Shown: one piece after another, positions 60,775-64,000 of the stretch
Numbering within the stretch: position 1 is the first letter of the stretch
Layout of the letters: each line of letters begins with the position of its first letter
DNA from: Glaciihabitans sp. dw_435
GTDB taxonomy: Bacteria > Actinomycetota > Actinomycetes > Actinomycetales > Microbacteriaceae
Length of the DNA: 64,000 bases
NCBI RefSeq assembly: GCF_018449675.1
Contig: NZ_JAAVUZ010000008.1
Span: 104,182-168,181 of the forward strand
Reading direction: 5' to 3'
The notes under the pieces: model-generated
What the model was told of the DNA's origin: nothing
Seen by the model: only the letters and a program-made list of their open reading frames with translations
Databases searched by the model: none
Program-made: the position numbers and the translations under genes

Positions 60775-61599
60775 ATGCCCCGCGACACGAGCACCGCCGC
60801 ACGCCGCGAGAAACTGGCAGCCCTCGTGTCCGAGCGCGGGTTTCTTCGTGTGACCGACGCGGGGGAACTGCTCGGGGTCAGTGAGGTCACCGTACGGGGA
60901 GACCTCACGGCCCTCGAGCGCGATCTCGTGGTGGTCCGCACTCACGGCGGCGCGATGCCGCGCAGTGCCGTGCCCCGCGAGCCGACCTTCGAGCAAGCGG
61001 TCACCGTCGACGCCGAATCGAAGCGGGCCATCGGCGAGCTCGCCGCGTCCCTCGTCTCCAGCGGACAGAGCGTCATCCTCGACGTCGGGTCGACCGCGCT
61101 CGCCGTGGCGCACGCCCTCGTGCGCCGCACCGACCTCCACGATGTTGCGATCATCACCAACGGACTCTCGATCGCCCTCGCCCTGGAGGAGGGCATGCCC
61201 CGCTTCACGGTCGTCGTGACCGGCGGCACCCTCCGCCCGCTGCAGCACTCGCTCGTCAACCCGTCGGCCTCCGGGTTCTTCGACTCTGTGCACGCCGACA
61301 TCGCCTTCATCGGCTGCAACGGCATCGACCCCGACAACGGCGTCACGAATATCAACTTCCCGGAGGCGGAGATTAAGCGACGGATGATCCAGGCCGCCGC
61401 ACACCGGGTGCTGATCGCCGACCGGAGCAAGCTGGGCCGCGCCCACCTCGGCGTGATCGGCGCCGTCGGGGACTTTCACCGACTCGTGACCGGGGGCGAC
61501 GGGTCATCCGCCGTCCTGACGCAGTTGCGTGCCGCGGGGCTTGACGTGCTCATCGCCGACGACGGGCGCAGTGATTCCAGCGCCGGCGGGCAGGAATAG
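60775..61599 (+). CDS. DeoR family transcriptional regulator of galactose genes
   Basis: The 274-residue regulator has the DeoR winged helix (ARREKLAALVSERGFLRVTDAGELLGVSEVTVRGDLTALERDLVVVRTHGGA) and a DeoRC sugar-phosphate domain with ILDVGSTALAVAHAL, TNGLSIALAL, IGCNGIDPDNGVTN and LIADRSKLGR. It is divergent from galT-galK and directly followed by an aldose 1-epimerase, so galactose or galactose-1-phosphate is a likely effector (inference). The ATG at 60775 lacks a Shine-Dalgarno; TTGGAT ends seven bases before it. Confidence 0.9.
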   Translation: MPRDTSTAARREKLAALVSERGFLRVTDAGELLGVSEVTVRGDLTALERDLVVVRTHGGAMPRSAVPREPTFEQAVTVDAESKRAIGELAASLVSSGQSVILDVGSTALAVAHALVRRTDLHDVAIITNGLSIALALEEGMPRFTVVVTGGTLRPLQHSLVNPSASGFFDSVHADIAFIGCNGIDPDNGVTNINFPEAEIKRRMIQAAAHRVLIADRSKLGRAHLGVIGAVGDFHRLVTGGDGSSAVLTQLRAAGLDVLIADDGRSDSSAGGQE

Positions 61600-61608
61600 G
61601 CTGTCGTC

Positions 61609-62526
61609 ATGCGTGCTCCCACCGGTGAACAGTTCGTCCTCACTCGCTCGACTCCGCTCGGCGATGCCACAGCGATCATCACGGAGGTTGCAGCATCGTT
61701 GCGCACCCTCCAGATCGGTGGCATCGACCTGACGCAGCCGTACCCCGAGTCATCCATCCCGCTGTTCGGCGACGGCATCGTGCTCGTGCCCTGGCCCAAC
61801 CGCATCGAGGACGGCGAGTGGGAGCTGAACGGCGTGACGCAGCGCCTGGACATCACCGAGCCGAAGCTGCACAACGCCATTCACGGGCTGCTGCGCAACG
61901 CGCCGTACACCTTGGTCGAGCGCACGGAGAGCTCGGTGACCCTGGCCGCGACCGTCTTCCCGCAGCATGGGTACCCGTTCCTGCTCGACACGACCGTGCG
62001 CTACGAGCTGGTGGACGACGGGCTCAAGGTCACCCACGAGATCGTCAACGCCTCCGAGGCCGCGGCGCCCGTCGCGATCGGCACCCACCCCTTCTTCCAG
62101 ATCGGCGACGTCGACACCGCCGACCTGACGCTCACCGTGCACGCCTCCACCCGGTTCCCGGTGAACGAGCGTCTCGTTCCCAGCAGCGAGATCCCGGTCG
62201 ATGGTGACTACGACCTGCGGACCGGTCGCAAGGTGGGTGAGCTGACGCTGGATGACGCGTTCGGTGAGCTTGCTCCGGTCGACGGTGTCGTGGCGCAACT
62301 TGCCGCGGACGACGGTCGCACGATCGCGCTGTGGCAGGACGAGAACTTCCCCTACGCCCAGGTGTTCATCACACGCATCTTCCCGCTCGGTGACGACGTC
62401 ACCCTTGCCATTGCGATGGAGCCGATGACGGCGCCGGCCAACGCGTTCAACACCGGGCAGTCGCTGCGCTGGCTTGAGCCGGGCGAATCGTGGACCGCCA
62501 GCTGGGGCATCCGCTACACCGTCTGA
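61609..62526 (+). CDS. galM: Aldose 1-epimerase family protein
   Basis: A 305-residue mutarotase-fold protein that should interconvert alpha and beta anomers of galactose or a related sugar before GalK. Catalytic residues are in LHNAIHGLLRNAPY (His), IGTHPFFQIGD (His) and AMEPMTAPANAFNTG (Glu). VLVPWPNRIEDGEWELNG is the substrate-contact segment. TAGGCT at 61597-61602 overlaps the DeoR stop codon and ends six bases before the ATG with no Shine-Dalgarno, so the gene may have its own leaderless promoter besides read-through from deoR. Confidence 0.9.
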   Translation: MRAPTGEQFVLTRSTPLGDATAIITEVAASLRTLQIGGIDLTQPYPESSIPLFGDGIVLVPWPNRIEDGEWELNGVTQRLDITEPKLHNAIHGLLRNAPYTLVERTESSVTLAATVFPQHGYPFLLDTTVRYELVDDGLKVTHEIVNASEAAAPVAIGTHPFFQIGDVDTADLTLTVHASTRFPVNERLVPSSEIPVDGDYDLRTGRKVGELTLDDAFGELAPVDGVVAQLAADDGRTIALWQDENFPYAQVFITRIFPLGDDVTLAIAMEPMTAPANAFNTGQSLRWLEPGESWTASWGIRYTV

Positions 62527-62569
62527 TTCTTTCTAGACCGTTCCCGGACAACCCGCGCATAATGGCGGG

Positions 62570-63016
62570 ATGATCTCGACCGAACTGGCACGGGCACTGC
62601 GGGACTCCGGACTCACCTGGCATCCGGGCGTGGGTGATGCGTTCTGCATCGACAGGGTCGAGGTCGACGGGGAGATTTTCATTCTCAGCGACATGACGGT
62701 GGAGGCGCACGAATTTTCCACCGGAACTGTGCTGGGCTTCAACGGCACGACCGAGTGGGCGCTGGACTCCGTCTCGCTCGACGATGCGCTGTGGCTGCCG
62801 CGCGAGGGACAACTGCGCGATCTGCTGCGCGCAACGTTCAGGTCGCTCGAGGCGATCGACGGTGGCTTCCGGGTATCGGTGGTCTTCGACGGGAAACTGC
62901 AGTCGTTCGAGGCCCCGGGCGCGGCCGATGCGTACGCCCGGGCGCTCATCACGCTGATCGACGATTCGCTGGGTGACCCGTTCCCCGATCTGGAGGACGA
63001 GCTCCCCACCGTGTGA
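62570..63016 (+). CDS. Conserved hypothetical protein
   Basis: This 148-residue acidic protein (MISTELARALRDSGLTWHPGVGDAFCIDRVEVDGEIF...) has no signal peptide or membrane helix. A central FNGTTEWALDSVSLDDALWLPREGQLRDLLRATF segment and an acidic tail (DPFPDLEDELP) are visible. I do not recognise a functional domain; similar actinobacterial proteins are sometimes labelled pilus assembly protein CpaE, which this short protein does not support. CATAAT ends six bases before the ATG, which suggests leaderless expression. It is convergent with the lipoprotein gene. Confidence 0.75.
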   Translation: MISTELARALRDSGLTWHPGVGDAFCIDRVEVDGEIFILSDMTVEAHEFSTGTVLGFNGTTEWALDSVSLDDALWLPREGQLRDLLRATFRSLEAIDGGFRVSVVFDGKLQSFEAPGAADAYARALITLIDDSLGDPFPDLEDELPTV

Positions 63017-63031
63017 GCCGTGCGGTCGCTG

Positions 63032-63721
63032 TTAGTGGGGGAGGATCGCGACCGGAACCGGGATGTGGATGGTTTGGCTCGAGTAGTCGCCGGTGCCCTT
63101 GCTCGTCTCGGCGTGGATGACCATCGCGAAGTCGAGCGTCACGCCGTAGGTGTCGGACGCGAGCTGGCCGATGCGGTTGTCCTCGAGCTGGAAGCCGCCC
63201 TTGGGAGAGGTCACCAGCAGTCCGCTCTTGGAGCGCAGCGCCTCGGGGTCGAGGGTCACCGCCAGCGGGTTGGTGTCAAGCACAAAGGGGGAGGTGGATG
63301 CCCCGCTGCTGGTGGTCGTCTTTGCCGCGACCGAGATGCGCGACATGTACACCTTGCGCTTGTTCGCGAAGGCCGCTTCGGGTGAGACGCTCTGATCGAA
63401 CACGTTGATGACGAACGAGAACGCCTTGTCGCTGTCGGGGAACCACTCGTGCGTCTTCTGTTCGGTCCACACGTCGAGCTCGAGTTCGAGCTGATCGGCG
63501 ATCATCACCTTGCTGTGCACGGACCCCATGTCGGTGAACACCGAGTTGAAGACGAGGGGCGTCTTCGTGGCGGTGGGTACCGGCGTCGAGTCGACGGCGG
63601 TCAGGGCGGCCGACTGCGGCTGGGGGCCCAGGATGCTGCTGAGCGAGCATCCGGTCAGACCGACCATGGCCGAGAGGGCGATGGCGGAGGCGGCAAGGGC
63701 AAAGCGGGTGCGAATCGGCAT
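63032..63721 (-). CDS. Putative lipoprotein of unknown function
   Basis: From the ATG at 63721 the protein has 229 residues with a lipoprotein signal peptide (MPIRTRFALAASAIALSAMV) and lipobox LTGC. The mature part begins with a Ser/Thr/Pro linker and continues as a predicted beta-rich domain (VMIADQLELELDVWTEQKTHEWFPDSDKAFSFVINVFDQ). It has no Cys after the lipobox. I recognise no family. GGGAGACCT-like purines reading as AGGTCTCCC lie just before the start on the minus strand; the frame is open to 63829 but without a family match. Confidence 0.75.
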   Translation of the reverse strand: MPIRTRFALAASAIALSAMVGLTGCSLSSILGPQPQSAALTAVDSTPVPTATKTPLVFNSVFTDMGSVHSKVMIADQLELELDVWTEQKTHEWFPDSDKAFSFVINVFDQSVSPEAAFANKRKVYMSRISVAAKTTTSSGASTSPFVLDTNPLAVTLDPEALRSKSGLLVTSPKGGFQLEDNRIGQLASDTYGVTLDFAMVIHAETSKGTGDYSSQTIHIPVPVAILPH

Positions 63722-63857
63722 GGGAGACCTTCGGGGGTCGGGAAAAAGGGGCTGTATGCAGGGCAGCAACAGCAAAGTTTGACACACCGTCGCGTCTCCG
63801 GGACCGCCGATCCCCACAACTGGGGGCAAAACTCGTCACCGTGCACATGTGTCCCGT

Positions 63858-63941
63858 GGCGGGAGAAAACGCAGGCAGCGGCGGGAGAAAAAAGCGCGCG
63901 GCGGGGGGCGTAGCTCCCGCCCACCAGCACATTCCTTCGCC
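63858..63941 (+). repeat. 84-bp GGCGGGAG element, copy D (partly degenerate)
   Basis: GGCGGGAG at 63858 and 63880, GGCGGGGG at 63900, and CTCCCGCC at 63914 keep the offsets of the other copies exactly. The fifth box (63934) has decayed. The spacer AAAAAAGCGC at 63888-63897 is the complement of the spacer GCGCTTTTTT in copy C. It lies 137 bases before the lipoprotein start; the gene to the right is outside the window. No further feature is seen in 63942-64000. Confidence 0.78.
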
Positions 63942-64000
63942 TCCCAAAAATGTGCGGGCGCGACGAACCAAAGCTCAGGCCTAATTTTCCTGAAGAGCCC

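Noticed and set aside
1..64000. tRNA or rRNA genes
   Set aside because: The intergenic spaces were read on both strands for TpsiC-arm and acceptor patterns and none gave a cloverleaf. GTTCGAG strings at 4571 and 8749 are part of promoter-like TAGGGTTCGAG sequences.

Overview
The window is high-GC DNA from an actinobacterium, most likely of the family Microbacteriaceae. Supporting signs are: TAGGCT/TAGGGT-type -10 boxes with start codons only 6-9 nt downstream; pervasive GGATGCC codon context; the PerM(DUF6350)-purN-purH neighbourhood; a 404-residue dimeric-type NADP isocitrate dehydrogenase; and glyA-folD under a ZTP riboswitch. The genus cannot be fixed from sequence alone. I saw no tRNA or rRNA genes, CRISPR array, transposase or prophage gene.

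Layout. 0-10 kb: end of an MpaB/DUF2236 gene, sucCD, a three-gene SRPBCC/DUF4166 operon, the PerM-like membrane protein, cytidine deaminase, purN-purH and a membrane-fused dimethylargininase. 10-14 kb: a heterodimeric ABC exporter behind a long leader carrying a 31-codon open reading frame. 14-19 kb: a LacI-controlled creatininase/amidohydrolase locus, a lipoprotein, an alkyltransferase-like DNA-repair protein, a GNAT enzyme and icd. 20-24 kb: a large secreted subtilase. 24-29.4 kb: an NqrB/RnfD-ferredoxin reductase fusion with ApbE, then mmsA, a 650-bp non-coding patch packed with repeats, and an FMN-binding lipoprotein. The three flavin genes look like one redox module that is now split. 29.6-35.8 kb: nagA with a deaminase, purU, an MFS exporter, and an aminotransferase with its LysR regulator. 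35.9-42.3 kb: an amino-sugar locus (ROK regulator, ROK kinase, nagB, sugar ABC transporter without ATPase). 42.3-45 kb: ZTP riboswitch, glyA, folD, CHY zinc finger. 45-52 kb: a BMP-type nucleoside-like ABC importer with a class C flavin monooxygenase and GntR regulator. 52-56 kb: GNAT, SorC regulator, glpD, deoC. 56-64 kb: DUF2207 membrane protein, galT-galK divergent from DeoR-galM, a hypothetical protein and a lipoprotein.

How it fits together. Most of the window is central metabolism and scavenging. sucCD and icd belong to the TCA cycle. purN, purH, purU, glyA and folD form a one-carbon/purine set, and the riboswitch senses the purine intermediate ZTP. nagA, nagB and the ROK kinase funnel GlcNAc to fructose-6-phosphate. 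galKT/galM, glpD and deoC handle galactose, glycerol phosphate and deoxyribose phosphate. Each catabolic locus carries its own regulator next to a visible palindromic operator.

The strongest undescribed signal is a family of intergenic elements, exactly 84 bp long and present four times (19978, 23955, 38880, 63858). Each is built from GGCGGGAG boxes at fixed offsets and folds into a large palindrome. Three copies lie 12-30 nt after a stop codon. Other items worth a second look are the leader ORF before the ABC exporter, the split flavinylation module with an atypical acceptor motif, the repeat patch at 28.3-28.9 kb, and the monooxygenase/BMP transporter locus.
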